NCBI GenBank assembly: GCA_013397845.1
Contig: VZTG01006287.1
Coordinates: forward strand, 62,001-126,000
From: Melanocharis versteri
Taxonomy: Eukaryota; Chordata; Aves; Passeriformes; Melanocharitidae
Reading direction: 5' to 3'
Length of the DNA: 64,000 nt
Part shown: positions 1-14,151 of the stretch, piece after piece
Position numbering within the stretch: the first letter of the stretch is position 1
Layout of the letters: each line of letters opens with the position of its first letter
Notes under the pieces: generated by a model
What the model saw: only the letters and a program-made list of their open reading frames with translations
What the model was told of the DNA's origin: nothing
The model's database searches: none
Position numbers and translations under genes: made by a program

Positions 1-3000
1 GCAGATTTAACAGTCAGAAGACCTGAGCACCCCCTGAAAATTCCATGCTACTGTTTCAATTTATTTTCTAGAATGACTAGGGAGCTATACCATAAGTAAA
101 AGATGCATAGCAAAAATAGTCTGAACTTCTTGGAAGTATGGGCATAACTCTCCCAGTGGTGGCTTCAGTTCTGTGTATATACACAATCTTTCCCACAAAC
201 CATATTGCAAAATACTGTAAACACTACTAACTAAAACTGAACAACGCAAAGTATAAGAAAAATCAGGTAACCCATCAGGTGCTCTACTCACAGAATGCCT
301 GGCTTATGTACCAGTAATCCAAAATTAGCCAACAGCGTCAGAAAACAGGGTGCCTTCTGCCTGCTTTGTACGTCACCTTCAAAAATAACTAAGAGCATTT
401 AATTGCTTTCTCAGGGAAAATCCAAACCCACAAGTTTAAATCATTTTGCAAATAAACCAGTTTCATAGTCAAAGGGAAGGAGAAACGTGTGACATGGCAC
501 AGCCTTGCAGAAGGGCTTGGCTGGACATGCCCCTCCTCACAGCAGCTCCCCAGCCCTCCCCAGCAGGTCCCTGCAGTGGTTCTTCCATGTATGACCCAAC
601 TGGGGCTCTGCTCCCCACGCAGGATCCCAGGAGGGAAGTTTGGAGGAAATATTTCAAGTCCTGTCAATTTTAAAGTGAATACTGGTTTGTAAGATAATGC
701 TGGAACTGAAACACAACATGATGCACAAAAGCTCCTTTCCCCTCCTGTCCCTCTGAAACAAAACGGATGAGTAAGACACGGCTGTGTTACTTTCACAGAA
801 TAATGGCACCACAAAATGCAGATTTATAGTTACATTTTTTGCTTTCAAGCCAAGAAAAATAATATGCATTTTGATATTGATTTCAGCTTTCTTAACCTTT
901 GACTGTGAAGCATCATGAAACACTTTGCGTAACACTTTAAATTTGAACACCGTGGACTGTAAAGAGTCATAGTTCTTTTCTTCATAAAGTCACTGTATAC
1001 CATTTTTTAAAAATAAAGCATCATCTTCCTTTAAGCATGTGTTTTACTTTTATAGGCTTGCTGACACTTTTATTGTCAAATAATTTGAAACTGCCAGGCA
1101 ATGAAGCAAATTATGGCCAGTATCACAATGGGAAGCAATACTTTATTTGGGATATCTGAGCCATGTGTATGAATTGTTATGATCCAGCCACCAACCCAAC
1201 CCAAAGACAAGCTCTTGCAGGCATTTTTCGGGAAGCCTGCATCTACTCCCATGAGCTAACACATAAAGCTGTCACCTTCCTGCTCTACAGATCTGCTTGA
1301 TCTGTATACTCAGAACTGGATCTCTTCACGATAGTCGTAAAACAATTACTCTTCTGCAGTTGTTAATGTGGCAGAGCGATGATTGGGGTGAAACCCAGGT
1401 GGATGTCCTTGTGCAACACACCCCAACACAGTGTCACACTGAGCATCACCCGCCTGCAGCCCATGTTCTCCTCAGAGTCTGTTCTCAGGACAAATCTTCC
1501 CTTCCCCTGGGTGGGTTTGCACGACTAGCAATTAGAAAACTGATATTGTCCTATCTTACCATGCCCTCTTCACACCTGAGGTTAAACAGGTGTGAATACT
1601 GAAGCTCTTTACTCAGCAACACTTACTCAGGTTTTAGGGGTTTGAGCCATTATTAACCAACACACCTATGAGCAGCCAAACAGATGAACTGGCGCCAGCC
1701 AGTCTTAGAACAGCAGGAGTAAAGGTACATACAGTCTTCTCCTCTTATTGCCATAAAAGCAAGTCATCCCCAGCTGGAGATGTACGCTGTGTGATCTCAG
1801 CATACTCTGCTCCGAGTTCACAGAGCGCATTCTGTGCTTTACACTTCATGCAGCAATTAAATCCTTAAGTATTCACACTCTAACAAAACCCAACCATTTG
1901 TTTGGTTAAACACTTCTAAGGCAATTTCAAGCTTAAGGGAACTAGGTATCAGCATTCTATGAGATACATTTTAGAAACGGGCCAAGTGATTCAGAAATAG
2001 GGTGGTTTAATAGGAGACCACAAGAATCAATTATTGTAAATGATATCACAAGAAAGAAAATGGAGAGTTAAGTGACACATACTTTTTCATACGCTTGTTT
2101 TTCATACACTTGCATCTTGACTAGCCAAGAGTTATCAATTAAAAAAGCAACACCGGGTAAGATAACATCACAAACCCCAAGAGAGAATTGGGACAGCATA
2201 GTGTATAGTCCCACCATGCTCAAGAAGAGGTTTTTTAAGAGAAGCCTTGCTGTGACCAGCTTCCATCTGACATGGCAGACAAGGAGCTTGTACTGGCTTC
2301 TGTCTTGAAGCCAGGCTTGGCTCACTGGTTTAAAGCCAGCTTTTTGTCATCAGCACCCGTGGAGTCAAGAATAACCTTAAAAAAGTGTTGGAGAATACTT
2401 TTTATGTAGGAAATTTAATTCTGGGTATTCACAAGAAATCAAGTTTTTGTCTAAGTCTCCTGTTCAAAAGAAGAGGCCGTGGCCACACAGGTGAAAGCAG
2501 CTACAGAGATACCAATGACTACTCTTCATTCAGTTGCAAGTTAGGTAACCATGTGGTCCCACATTTGTTGTTTCTCCTCAGCTGTGTCTTTTCATCTTGT
2601 CTGCCTTCTCCACCACTTTTCTATCATCGCTCCTCTTGTACCACTGTCTCACTTCAGGCTTTCCCAAACTATCTCAAAGATAATGGGAGGCTTGTCTCAA
2701 ACTTTTTTCACAGAAGATGACAAGATCTGCCACTAACTAAGCTTTGCTCAGAGAGAAAGAGGGTGATAAAAATAACTATCTCTGTCTACACTGAATTTTG
2801 AAGGAGAGAGCTGCCTGCCTGTTATCTCTGCAATTCCAACTACAGGGACTTCAGTGGCTGTAGCAAGAACACACAAAAGTTTGAGCTGGATGGATTAAAA
2901 AAGAAAAAATTAAAGAAAGCAACCAAACACAAAAGCTACACCAGGTGCTGGTGCCTGCACTGCTCAGGGTTTCCCCTCTCTGTCCCAGACACAGGACACT

Positions 3001-3844
3001 GGCTCCCAGAAGCAGAGCAGCAGTGTGGTGGTGGGTGCTGTACCCCTGGCAGGGAGCTGTGCCCCTGCTCTGCTGCTCCAGCGCTGATGCTGAGAGAAAA
3101 CCAACAACAGTGCATTGGGGTGTTCTCTCTTACAACGATTTGTGCCAAGCAGACCTTCATATCCATTCCTCCCATAGGACATGAAATCTAAATCTCACTG
3201 AATCCACCAAATGAGCTGCATGTAAGAGCTGGTTCAGTAAACACCCACGTATACTAGTAAGATTGCTATTTTCATACACAGGTTAAGAAGGAGTCCCTTG
3301 CTTACAGCATTTATCTCTTGAAGAAATCTATGACAAGATCCTTAAGCTTCTGCACTAAATAAATCAATTTCCATGATCAAATATAAGCCCTCTTCCACCC
3401 TCACGCAGTTTGCATTAATGCCTTCTTAAAAATGTTAAGTTTGCCCAGAGCAAAGAGCCAAAAAATCTTCTGATTGGCTTTTTTCACAGATAAATTCACC
3501 CCCAAGTGCCATTCTCAGTGTTTCAGCTGAAGCAGGGGGATGTTTCTGATACAGAGGTGCTGCACACAAATAACAAGTACTGGGAACTCATGCCAGTACT
3601 GCTGGGTTGGGGGAAAGAGGTGGCAGCAATGAGGGTTCCACAGGGTGCAGGAAGCAGCTGAACAACCCAGCCAGACCCATGCTGACAGTGTGCCAGAGAC
3701 CAGGAGCAGTCTCAGGGAAAGTTCTGACCAAAGGGTTACCTATCTGACTTGTCTTTTTGCCGAATGGATGATTTCTTTTTTCTGTCTTTACTACCCTAAT
3801 TATTATCCATTTTTAACAGACATATTTAGTAAGTCTCCCAACTC

Positions 3845-3891
3845 TACTCTCTTTAGCAGTACTCTCTTTAGCAGAGTATTCTCTTTAGCAG
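3845..3891 (+). repeat. 15-bp direct repeat, three copies
   Basis: TACTCTCTTTAGCAG occurs at 3845-3859 and 3860-3874. A third copy with one mismatch (TATTCTCTTTAGCAG) is at 3877-3891 after a 2-base gap. The first two are exact and adjacent. No function is suggested. Confidence 0.9.
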
Positions 3892-4472
3892 AGACAGTTT
3901 GCTGAAAAGTCAGCAGAGATGGCAGAAAACCCCAAGTTTTGGCTAGTTTCCATCCATTAGGAGCCTCCTACTTGGAAAGGCAGTATCTGGGGCATTCATG
4001 GCTGCAGCTGACTTGCTCAAACAAGGAGCAAGGAAGTCAGAGCTGCAGGGAAGAGAAGGGTGCGTGGCAGGGAGGAACCTGTATTGGCAGCTGAGTACTT
4101 CCCAATCAACACTACGACAGCAAACCTCACTGGCTCCTCACCAGAATGTGTCTCACCCGCGCAGGGTAAGAACAATACAGCTACACTTGCAAGTTACTAA
4201 ACTTTTGCAGTTGACTAAACCAGTCCATTTCTAGATGTCTACTGAGGAGTGGAAGGTACTGAAAGTGAATTGTAGAAGTTTGATACTTCCAATTCAGGCC
4301 AGGATTCTTGGGTGCTGACATTCAGAACTACAAGCCTTAGCTTTCAGTAGCTGTTTCTGGACACTCTGACCTGTGTTGCCCAGCCTTGACAAACAACCAT
4401 CGGAGATCAACTGAACAGGTGAAGGGTCGGACCTTACTTCACGATTTTACTGTAAATACTGTCGGGTTTTCT

Positions 4473-4504
4473 CACATGTGTATGCACATGCTCATACACA
4501 TGTG
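4473..4504 (+). repeat. Perfect 12-bp inverted repeat (stem-loop)
   Basis: CACATGTGTATG (4473-4484) and its exact reverse complement CATACACATGTG (4493-4504) flank an 8-base spacer, CACATGCT. Each arm also contains the palindrome CACATGTG, so alternative pairings are possible. It is isolated, with no nearby transposon or coding sequence to explain it. Confidence 0.9.
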
Positions 4505-6792
4505 TCCATGAAAGTAAAAGGATAACACTTCCAATGTCTTTCCATGATGAAAACTGGGCCAGTGTCCAATGGCATAGGTTCACTTAGTTTTTTAGACAGC
4601 CTATGGGTTTTTTGGTGATTGTTCAAGCAACCTCCAAATTATCAGTTCTCAAATGGAACACAACAGACAGGAGTTTTAGAATACTCTACAGGAGCTGACA
4701 ACTGAATGAAAACCCCCTGAGAAGACAGTTGCCAGCCTTTCCATGGACATGTCCAAAAGTTCAAGCCAAGTGCACAGTAGTGAAGGTAGCAACTAGTATT
4801 TCCAAAAAGGAGGCTGCCCATTCCCCAGCTGAGTATGTTTTTTCGCCTGTAAGAACATTTCTTTCCTATTTGAAAGAAACACCCACTCTTCATGGCAGCA
4901 CCTAAAGTGGAAGTACAGCACTGCATTGTGCAACTGCAATTAGAAATCCTCCCGCCCTGCACACCTCAGCGGGCTCAGCCCAGGCGTGGAGCAGTGCCAC
5001 ACCAGCAGCACTCCTCCTGAGGCTCTACCAGACTGTGCCTCTGCCGTGGGGTAACAAGAGATTCTCTGGAGAGACACAAGAGAAGACCTAACTGACCTGA
5101 ACACAAGGACTGGGAATTACACCTGGTTCAGGGGGAACACACAGAAGTTGTGTTGGGGACTAACCGTACCTTCCCTCTGAGCCATACAGTGGTTTAAAAG
5201 CCAGGCAGACTCCCACTAAAATTGTATCTTGACCTACCCAGTTGAGTTCCCCACACCAACAAGAAAGATTTTGCTACTGAGTTCTATCCAACACAAGCAA
5301 CATCCATCAAGAGTACTTCTATCATACTTCATGTGTATCTGTGTTAAAGACCACCACAAAAAGTAGATTACAAATCCAACAGCAGCCAGTTTTTTTCAGA
5401 ATATGCTGGGAATGCTAAGCTAAAACTGTGACAGATAAAACTCACAGTCAACAATTAAAAAGACATTTCACATACACTATAGACAGCAAAAATTACAAGG
5501 CACACCATAATCAAGCACTTAAAGGAAAGCTAAAATTTGTTACAGCAAACACACTACTAATACTTAGTGATCTGGGCTTTGGTGAAAAGGCTTATACATT
5601 TCTGACAGTAAGCAACCTCACAGCCTGAAATAACCAGTATTAACAGAACACATTCAATTACAGCAAAATTATTGTTAATTCTAGCAAATACTTTTCTCTA
5701 TTTTTAATCAAATTCAATTTTTCTGAATTAGCATAAAATTAATATAGTCCATAGGTACAACAAAATGAAAAATACCTACACGTGATGAAAACAGTAAATA
5801 TTAATCAAACCAGAGGAATCAAGCCAAAGGAATTATTTCAGAAATGGATAGCCAGTTAATTTTGCAATCAACCAGTAAGTAGTAGCAATGTACTTTGTAT
5901 TATTATTAGAAACAAACCATTACTACCAACAAGTTGTTTCAAAACTGCAGACTGAAAAGTTATAGCTAACCATAATTTTCGCATATTATTACAGCACTGA
6001 ACTTCAAAATGCATAAAAGTGCACAAGGCCAAACGAAAATACTAGTCTGACCCACATAAAATAGTCGAGCATTTACATCTGACACATTAACATCCTGATA
6101 TCTTAAAAGCAGTGCTTTCAAGAAGTAATAAATACAATATTTTGTACCGTAGGATAGATGGTTTTAATAGCAGACACTGAAGGACTTGGGTTGGAAAAGG
6201 ACGGACTTCTATTATCTGATGGAAAAAGAGGGTCAGTTCCTGCTTTTTAAATGCAACATTGCCCCCACCTGGACAAATGAGTTTTGGTTCTAAGCTGACA
6301 AAAATACTGAGAATTCCAAAAAAGAGTATGGAATACAGACACAGCAAACTCTGATCATCTTTTCTGGTATACCTTTTTCAAACTCACCTAAACATTTTCT
6401 TGCCTTATTTAAAATTTTCCTATATTTTCCTGAAATAAATGACGGCCACTCAGTACTCACAGAAAGTCCTGCACTTACTCATTTCTACAAAAAAGAGAAT
6501 AGTGCGTTTCCCACAAATAAAACTGTATAATATTACAATAAATATGCGGATAAAGTTTCAATGCAGTATGTATACTGCACGTGCATAGTGTCTGCATATA
6601 CAAAACATAAATACACATGGATTATACATGAATTGACAGATCTTTTGATTATAGAAAACTGTATGTTACGCTTTGAGGCCAAAGAATTAAAATTAGCAAA
6701 GTAACTTTTATTTTAGCTAATAGAAGGCTTAGCCATGAACAACTGAATCTGGCCAGTTCTTGCAAGAAGCAACCTCCTTTTGTGGTATTCTT

Positions 6793-7075
6793 CACAGGAT
6801 CACATAATAGGCTGAGTTGGAAGGGACCCACAGGGATCACTGAGTCCAGCTCCTGTCCCTGCTCAGACACCCCAACAATCCCACCCTGTGCATCCCTGGG
6901 AGAGGTGTCCAAATGCTCCTGGAGCTCTGGCAGCCTCAGGGCCGTGCCCATTCCCCGGGGAGCCTGGGCAGTGCCCCAGCACCCTCTGGGGGAAGAACCT
7001 TTCCCTGAGATCCAACCTAAACCTCCCCTTCTTCACACACCTTGGAGTGACCAGCCACTCCAGGGAGCCTGAAAA
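6793..7075 (-). mobile_element. CR1 LINE 3' fragment
   Basis: On the plus strand this begins CACAGGATCACATAATAGGC and continues with GAGTTGGAAGGGACCCACAG, which is the reverse complement of a CR1 3' tail. GGAGCTCTGGCAGCCTCAGG and GAAGAACCTTTCCCTGAGAT follow. The element reads minus and is truncated at its 5' end near 7075, where similarity to CR1 fades. It is the same subfamily as the copy at 43732-43934, with matching blocks throughout. The ORFs across it (6782-7103) are not genes. Confidence 0.92.
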
Positions 7076-10000
7076 TTGTCCTTTGTCTCTTTTCAGCCAT
7101 TAAAAGTAAAAAGCCCCAAGTATTCAGCATCTTCCCTCTCTGCTTCCAGAACAACCTTTCACAACTACCTGTACTTGCACTACAGAAAAACTCTCCGTGA
7201 CAAACAGAGCGTCTGAAATGACAATAGGAGAGGTGCTAGAAGGATCTTTTGAGAGCACCACAGGTAAAAATAAAAGAAAACATTAAAAGCTACATAGAAG
7301 TGCCAAATGGAAGGAAACAAACCCAAGTCTGGCAACCTGAGCAGAACGCATACATGTAAAGGCAGTGCTACCAGAAGGCCACTGTGTGTTTGTTCTGGCA
7401 AGTACAGGATGTTGCCAACATGAAAACTTGGGCAAAGCTCACCTCTTTCCACAGCACTTATTCTAGTGCCCCCTGCTGTCAGCATTATTCAGATTATTTA
7501 AATTTGCATTGGGATATTAAGAAAAGGAATAGAAACAAAAATACGCCTCAGAGGTAAACAATTCAGATAAAGGCTTTTGGCAATACCAGACAGTTTTCCA
7601 TATCCCCAGCTCTATCATTTGACTAAGCAAATAACCATGCTTGTTGATACAGCCAAGACACATTTAAATCATTTAACATTATGCTAAGATTGTACTTTTA
7701 TGACAGATGTGTTTGGTTTTGTGACACTAATAAAGCTTTCTGGTACCTGAATGCAATAAAACTACTTTCAGGTAAAACTTGTTTTACTGTCATCCACAGC
7801 AGTGATGGCACATGATGGAAACCGCAGTGAGCTTCTGTAATGAGAGACATTCTGTTTCACCAAGGATACTGTACTCTGCCCAATGCTGCCATTGAAATCA
7901 ATAAATTATTTCAACGAAATAAGTAATCAATAAGCAATTATGTGAGTGTTAAAAGAAACAGTCAATTAAAATGAAAGGCATCACTGGATGATCCAACCTG
8001 CTTCTATTTAAACTTCTAAAAGCTAGTTTTATTCTATAAATAATAGATAGTCCCACTGTGAACACAAGGTTAATGGATTCTCTCTTAGGTCTGCTGCACT
8101 TCGCAAGCAGTTGATGCTGGTTGCACTCCACTTATTTATGCTTTCACCCAAGCCCTCTTAATAAATTACACTCTGTCCCTGGCTCCAGCGAGGACCAGTG
8201 TCCCCCTTCCAGCTGCCAGTGCTGCAGCAGGCCCTGGCCCAGGTGAGTGCCAGTGTTCCTCAGGGATGTGGAGCAGACCCTGCACAGCCTCGGGTCTGCT
8301 GTTCATTAACATCGCAACTTAGGAGAATATTTCAAAATGCTAAAAATGCGTTTTTGCAGCAGAATAGACAATTATTTTCATTATTTTGCAAAGCCAAAAT
8401 GGACCTACTAACACTCAAAGATGTCATTAAGTGCTTGAAGGTCAGTGAACCTGCCAATGAGAGTTGCTTACAAAGTGCTGAATTTTCACTGAGGTACATT
8501 TGTCAGATGCCATAAAAATACCAAGACCTGCAACTCGTGACACCTGTAGAAAAGCACCTCAGGTAATAGCTGTATCTATTTCAGTTACATCTGGGGTCAG
8601 GCTGATTTTCTTACGTTTCTACTGTTTAAGTGTAAGCCTCATCATGAAGAATCAACCCTTATTGTAAGATCAGAGAAGCATTTTCTATTTGCCAAACATT
8701 GCAGAAGCCCTGCTGATCAACCGCAACAGAACAATCAGCTCCTGCCACGCGTCTGGCACGTGGCAGTGCCAGGAACCCACAAAGGCAGGCTGCACGAGCC
8801 ACCAGGCTGCAAATTGAATGCAATAAAAACTATAATTTTACTCAAAAACTTCTCAAATCAAAACATAAAATACAAACTTCATGTTCCCAGCTCTGATGGT
8901 TTCTAGAACAAACCAGCAGAGCACAAAGGTGAGCAGAGACATTTGCCTTGCCCCAGGCTCCCTCTGCCGCACATGGCTCTGGTGTTCAGTGTTCTCCCTT
9001 TCCCTCTCTCCCCAGCCACGTGTGACTCCACACTGCAGCACTGGCAGGGCAGGGGCAGCAGACAGAAGGGAGGACCCAAGGCAATTTGCTTCCACTATTT
9101 TTAAGGAAGCTTTCATTTTCCAGATGGCAGATGCTGATTTGTTGAGACAACACTTTTCATAGAAGCACGCTGGCTCTGACTGAACTTGTTCTGGATGCTG
9201 TTTCCCAGGGTCAAGTCATAACTTCCAGCCAAAGTCAGAGATCAGTTTAGGAGAGCTGAAACCAGAGCTTCCACCTCCCACAAGGGCCCTCTAACCGTTG
9301 AATCAGTATCTTTCTGCAGTGTGAACAAAAGCAAAACTGCTCACGAGAGACTTGCCCAGAAGAATGACCCACATGGGGGCTGCTGTTTGATGAGCAGGAG
9401 TCTCAGGTGCACATTTTATCTTGATTTGTGCATAAAGGACTCAGATCTCTACTCCTTTAATTTATTTGGGTTATTGTCTTCTTGAGTAGAAGCTTTTAAT
9501 TTCACTCTACTCCTCACCAAACTTTGAAAGTCTTCTGGTTTTCCAAAATGCTGGAAGCCTCTCATGTGCAAGGCAGGAGATTGCAAACTACAAGTGCTTT
9601 TGCTTATGACTCCACCTTCCCTACTACCAAATACAGTACAGAGATAGAAGGGCATCCAATTAGTAATGCAATACCTGGAGAGGACGCAGTGAACCTCAGC
9701 CCAGGGCTCAGCTCCAACCCAAGCTGTCAGAGCTTTAAGGTCAGAACAAAATCAGTATTTGTGAGCAGCCTGGCTGTACATCATCACTGCAAGCTGTGAT
9801 TTGCAACATTCCAAGTAGAAGATTTTATTTAAAGTTAATACTGAGTAAAGGGGCCAAATGCCTACAATGGTGACTCAGCCCACCTGTTTATCTGGATGAT
9901 CTTTCTGACCACAGAGACAACAGACACCTGCTTAGGAAAAGTGTTTGGTTTAGAGCACATTGATCATTTAAATGGTCACCACAGAATGCTATAGCACATG

Positions 10001-11965
10001 AATCATTTATACAAAACACAGCAGAATTGCTGACTTGCTGCTATTGCAATATTTACTTTTCATATCCATACCAGTTAAATGCCTGCATCTACTGAACACC
10101 TAAACTTCCCTAAAAATACTGATTTCTTTCTCTGTCAATCACCGTGCTTTGTGTTAGATAGCTATTTCAATATTTAACAGATTGAAAAGGATAACCTTGC
10201 TTAGCAAGACTGTGTGTATTAACAAGAAGTGTCAGAAATTCCCTTGATAGTCCTTTGTTTTGCACTGGGATCTTTTAGTGGAGAAGCTGTACCTATAAAA
10301 AGTGTGGATTATGATGCAGTATCAGAGATGCAATTCCATACCAGTTTCTTACAGAAGCAATAAACCCACTTGATATAGGTTAATTTTAAAAAATGAACAT
10401 CATAAAGCCAGGCTCTTCTAAACCTCCCACAGATTTTGACAAAGAAGTCAGAATAACAGCCTTAAAAAGGGGTATAAAAATGCAACAGCACAAGTTATTT
10501 TGGCCTATGATCTTCTTTTGATACAACTAAATCCTTGTTACTTATATTTTTAAAAGAGCAAACAATGCATGCACTCAAGGATTTCACAGAAGCAAAGCCT
10601 TAATCTTCCAAATTTTTTCTAATATCCAGGTGCTTAGTTGACTTATTTATGATACTTACTGCAATGCACTGCTTTGTACATAAAAAACCTGACCAGCACA
10701 TTTCTGCAAAACCCATTAATGTTATTCATATTCACTAAGTAATGGTAAGAAAAAGACATGAAATTCTACTGAATAATTTATTAAAAATCTTACCAAATAC
10801 CCAATCTCCCAATTCTATTACATACAATTGTATGAATAATTAAATTAATGTTATGCCAAAACACTGGCAGAAACAGAAATAACCCTTAAAATACTCTTAC
10901 CTCTTTTTCACCAAAAGTAAAGTCTATTTTTTCCCCATGTTCAGGGCTTCCTAAGACTATCCAACAGAGGGCTCCCCATAGCTATTAAAAAGCTTAATTG
11001 AAAGCCAATATAAGAATGCTAATATACACACACAAATCAGCACACTGTCATTTTAATGCCCTCCTCTGTATGCACACACACACCCATCTACACCCAAATC
11101 AGACATTTGTAAAGTCACACAGTGAAACCACTTGGGTACTGCCTTGGCAGAATTTGTATGCTGCTCATGCATGCTACCTCAGGATTTTTTCTGAAACGCT
11201 ATTTTTAACTGTGGAAAATGATTGTGTTTCTAAATTGTCTTTACAGAAATTAAATTACTTTTTCTTATTATTTTTTATTCTCCCTTGAGAAAAATACCAA
11301 GAAGATGGTGTGGAGCACAGTCTGCTCTGTGAGTATCAGCCAGGGGGAAGGGCTGGGCAGTGGCTGGAGCCTGGTGGGTGCTTGTGCATGTGGGGCACCC
11401 TTTACTGACACCCACCTGCACCTGAAAACTTCTTCTCACCAAGAGCACAGTGCCACTGGATCGTTTCAGCAGGAGGTTATTCCAGACTCTGCTAAACCTT
11501 GCTCTCTTTGTTGAGGCAGGGCTGCTGCTCAGCAGTTTTGAAACGCTGAAGTGATCGATGTATTTGGTAGGTTATGGTTTCCTGACACTGAGATATCTGA
11601 GGCTGATAAAACCCAAACATGTTTTAAAGATTTCTCCAGTACTGCAGAAAATAAGGGTTTGCAAAGAGTCTTGTATGAGCTCTTGTGGTTTAAGAAGGAC
11701 TACAGCCATCCACTAAACTGTTCTTGGAGACTGTAAGTGAAAGATTCCTACGCATACCCTTCACCCTGAGGTCTCCCTCCCCATTTAAAGACCTTAGTTT
11801 TAAATGTGGGACATCATAATGCACGGTGGCATATCTTCTCTCAGTAACATATGCTGAGATTTCCTGTATGCTACACACCCTTTTTTAAAAATTTAACTGA
11901 ATGACACAGCTGACACACTTTTACATTGGTGTGTCCTTCCTGATCAAAAAATGCTCACAGCATAT

Positions 11966-12492
11966 TGATGCCTTTCTCTGGTCTTAGGAAACGAAAGCCA
12001 GGCACGGTTAAAGGGTTAGAGGGCGTTGTTTACCTCAGTATCTTTAATAGGATCCCATTGATGCATCACTTGGCCAAGGCGGAACGCGTGGCATTGCCCC
12101 CCCACTGTAAATCACGTATACAATTTATGGACCTTACACATTAACATATCTAATAAGGGTACCCAGTAAGGGGGCTTGGGGGGATGGTGCAATATTTTTC
12201 CCCATCTATGGAATCCCTCCCCCCCCCCGCCTGGGTGGGCTAATCTCTAGTTTACAGAATATGTTCTAGAAGGAGACCTTGGTTCTCCAAAATAGTAGAA
12301 TGTTCGGTCTCCTGGTCTTTACGTCTTTTGAGGTGTTTAGTCTCCTGGCCCTACAAACACTAGAACTATGCTAAGTTATCAGACTTAAAGAATGACAAGT
12401 ATGCATGCTAATGCTTGTGGATACACAGAACTGTGTAAAAGGTAAAAGAAAAAAACTGTGTAAAAGAAAAAGCAAAAATCATCTTGGCATCA
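11966..12492 (-). mobile_element. Solo LTR of an ERV1-like endogenous retrovirus, copy 1
   Basis: This 527-bp element reads on the minus strand. Its ends are TGATGCC and GGCATCA, a 7-bp terminal inverted repeat with the retroviral TG...CA termini. It is flanked by a perfect 4-bp target-site duplication, ATAT (11962-11965 and 12493-12496). Internally it has an ATTAAA polyadenylation signal (complement of 12043-12048), a CATAAA where the sister copy has TATAAA, a G-rich run, and two near-identical CCAGGAGAC-containing repeats in the presumed U3. A short segment near the 5' end (about 12429-12472) has been duplicated in tandem. No internal retroviral genes are present, so it is a recombined solo LTR. 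A 4-bp duplication is usual for gammaretrovirus-like (ERV1) elements. I cannot name the family. A non-autonomous DNA transposon is a less likely alternative. Confidence 0.85.
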
Positions 12493-14151
12493 ATATTATC
12501 TTCTCAAAGACAATATAATCATAAATCAAAGTGTAGAGGCCAACAGCTGGTCTGAAGGCTTCACAGATCTTAATTTGGACATGGTTAACTTAGGTTATGA
12601 GAAAAGTCCGAGAGAAGAAAAATAACTAGTCTTCACCCATGAGAATGTAGTGCCAAAAGAAGTAAGAATTTTAAACAATAGAAGGAGAAAAACAGCAACA
12701 AGTCTGCACCTGGTGTTTTTCTAAATGCTTGAATGCTTATGCTATAGGTAACCAATAGCAGTATATTGTAGTTAAATAATAGCCAATGGATCCATCGTAG
12801 TAGTTTAGCAGCCAATGAATGTAAAACACGAATGATAACACACAAAAGTGAATAAAAGAGGCTGCTTTCTTGAATAAACGGCTTTTTTGCCCTTGTCCAA
12901 GGCACTCTCTGTGTACATCGTGTCTGCCCCAACAGCAACATCAAAGCTATTGCACTGCAATAAATTAACACTTGTATTTGATGGGTTTAGTAAGCTATTA
13001 ACCACAGATGAAGATAATACAAAAACTATTGTACAAGAAGCTTTTTAAAAAGTTTCTACAGTATTATAAAGAAATTATCTATCTGTAATTCCATAAGTTC
13101 ACTGTGCAGCACCTGCAGATGTGCCTGGAACATTAGCCAGCAAGGCATATTTTTTACCTTCTGAGATTCAATTTGTTTTCCATAATAGGTTTTGAGCTTA
13201 TCGATGATAATACTAATTTGCTTTTCTTCATACATTTACATTCGACTGATAAAATACATACCTACACTCTTTCCACACAGGCTACAAAGGTAATCCAATA
13301 CAATTCCTCCACTGGATGTCAGTGATTAACTTCTCCAAAATCAGTTTTGCATTTTCATAAACAAAGGCTTTTTGACCCATATCTTTGGAGGCAAAGTATG
13401 AAAGCTATGATCTGATATATTACACATCAGACAAATAGGTCTGTCTTTCAATTTATGGGAATGTATTTGGTGCTTCCATTCACTCTGTTTTCACCTACAG
13501 TGATACTGCGAAGCATGTGGACATGTAATGCATGTAGACAAAACTTTATGGTATTTGCAGCTGTATTACACATCACAAAACTCTAAGTAAATCTTTCTAT
13601 AAAGTTATTGACACAATACAGAACTAGAAACACCCTTCCCTGACCTGAACTGAGTTTGATCTCTTCACACATTCTAATGTCTACTTTCTTGTCAGGGTGT
13701 CTGTGTGCACATAGGCATTCGTAAGATCTAATCCATTCTGCAATTTGATGGAATTCTCTAAAAGTAGCAAACACTCTCATGATCCTCCACCCCACCACCA
13801 GAGCTGAGGTTAGGATCAGAGGTTTGGATCTGAGGTTCAAGAGCAAACTCAGATGACAAATTTTGCAACTGCCCTCGTACTTAGAATACAGCCATTTCTT
13901 AAACTGAATTCTAAGTGCCTCTCTCTGGTCCAGAAATGTTTGAAACAGTATCTCCTTCTCCCTTTCAAATAGAGATGCAGGACCTTTGGAAGAAACCAGA
14001 ATAGCTCAGCATGCAAAGCTACCTTCTATTTTAAAGATTTAGACTTTTTATCATTATGCAGCCATCCTTTTTCTAAGAGTACATACAATTCCTGTATGGA
14101 AACAGCAGTAGCGAAACAAAAATGTCAAACAGAGTCTAACCCTTTACTTAC

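Larger units (their letters stand above)
1..14151 (-). other. PEPD: PEPD intron, 5' part (continues beyond the left edge)
   Basis: This is intron sequence following the last PEPD exon in the window, starting GTAAGTAAAG on the minus strand. The next coding exon, expected to encode LFDMG and the second metal-ligand Asp, was not found, so the intron is at least 14.1 kb. It contains a CR1 tail (6793-7075), a solo LTR (11966-12492), a 12-bp perfect inverted repeat (4473-4504), a short tandem repeat (3845-3891) and a possible cryptic exon (10901-10981). The remaining sequence has no feature I can support. Confidence 0.82.

Noticed and set aside
6649..7103. ORFs of 71-100 codons on both strands
   Set aside because: They overlap the CR1 tail at 6793-7075 and carry no domain.
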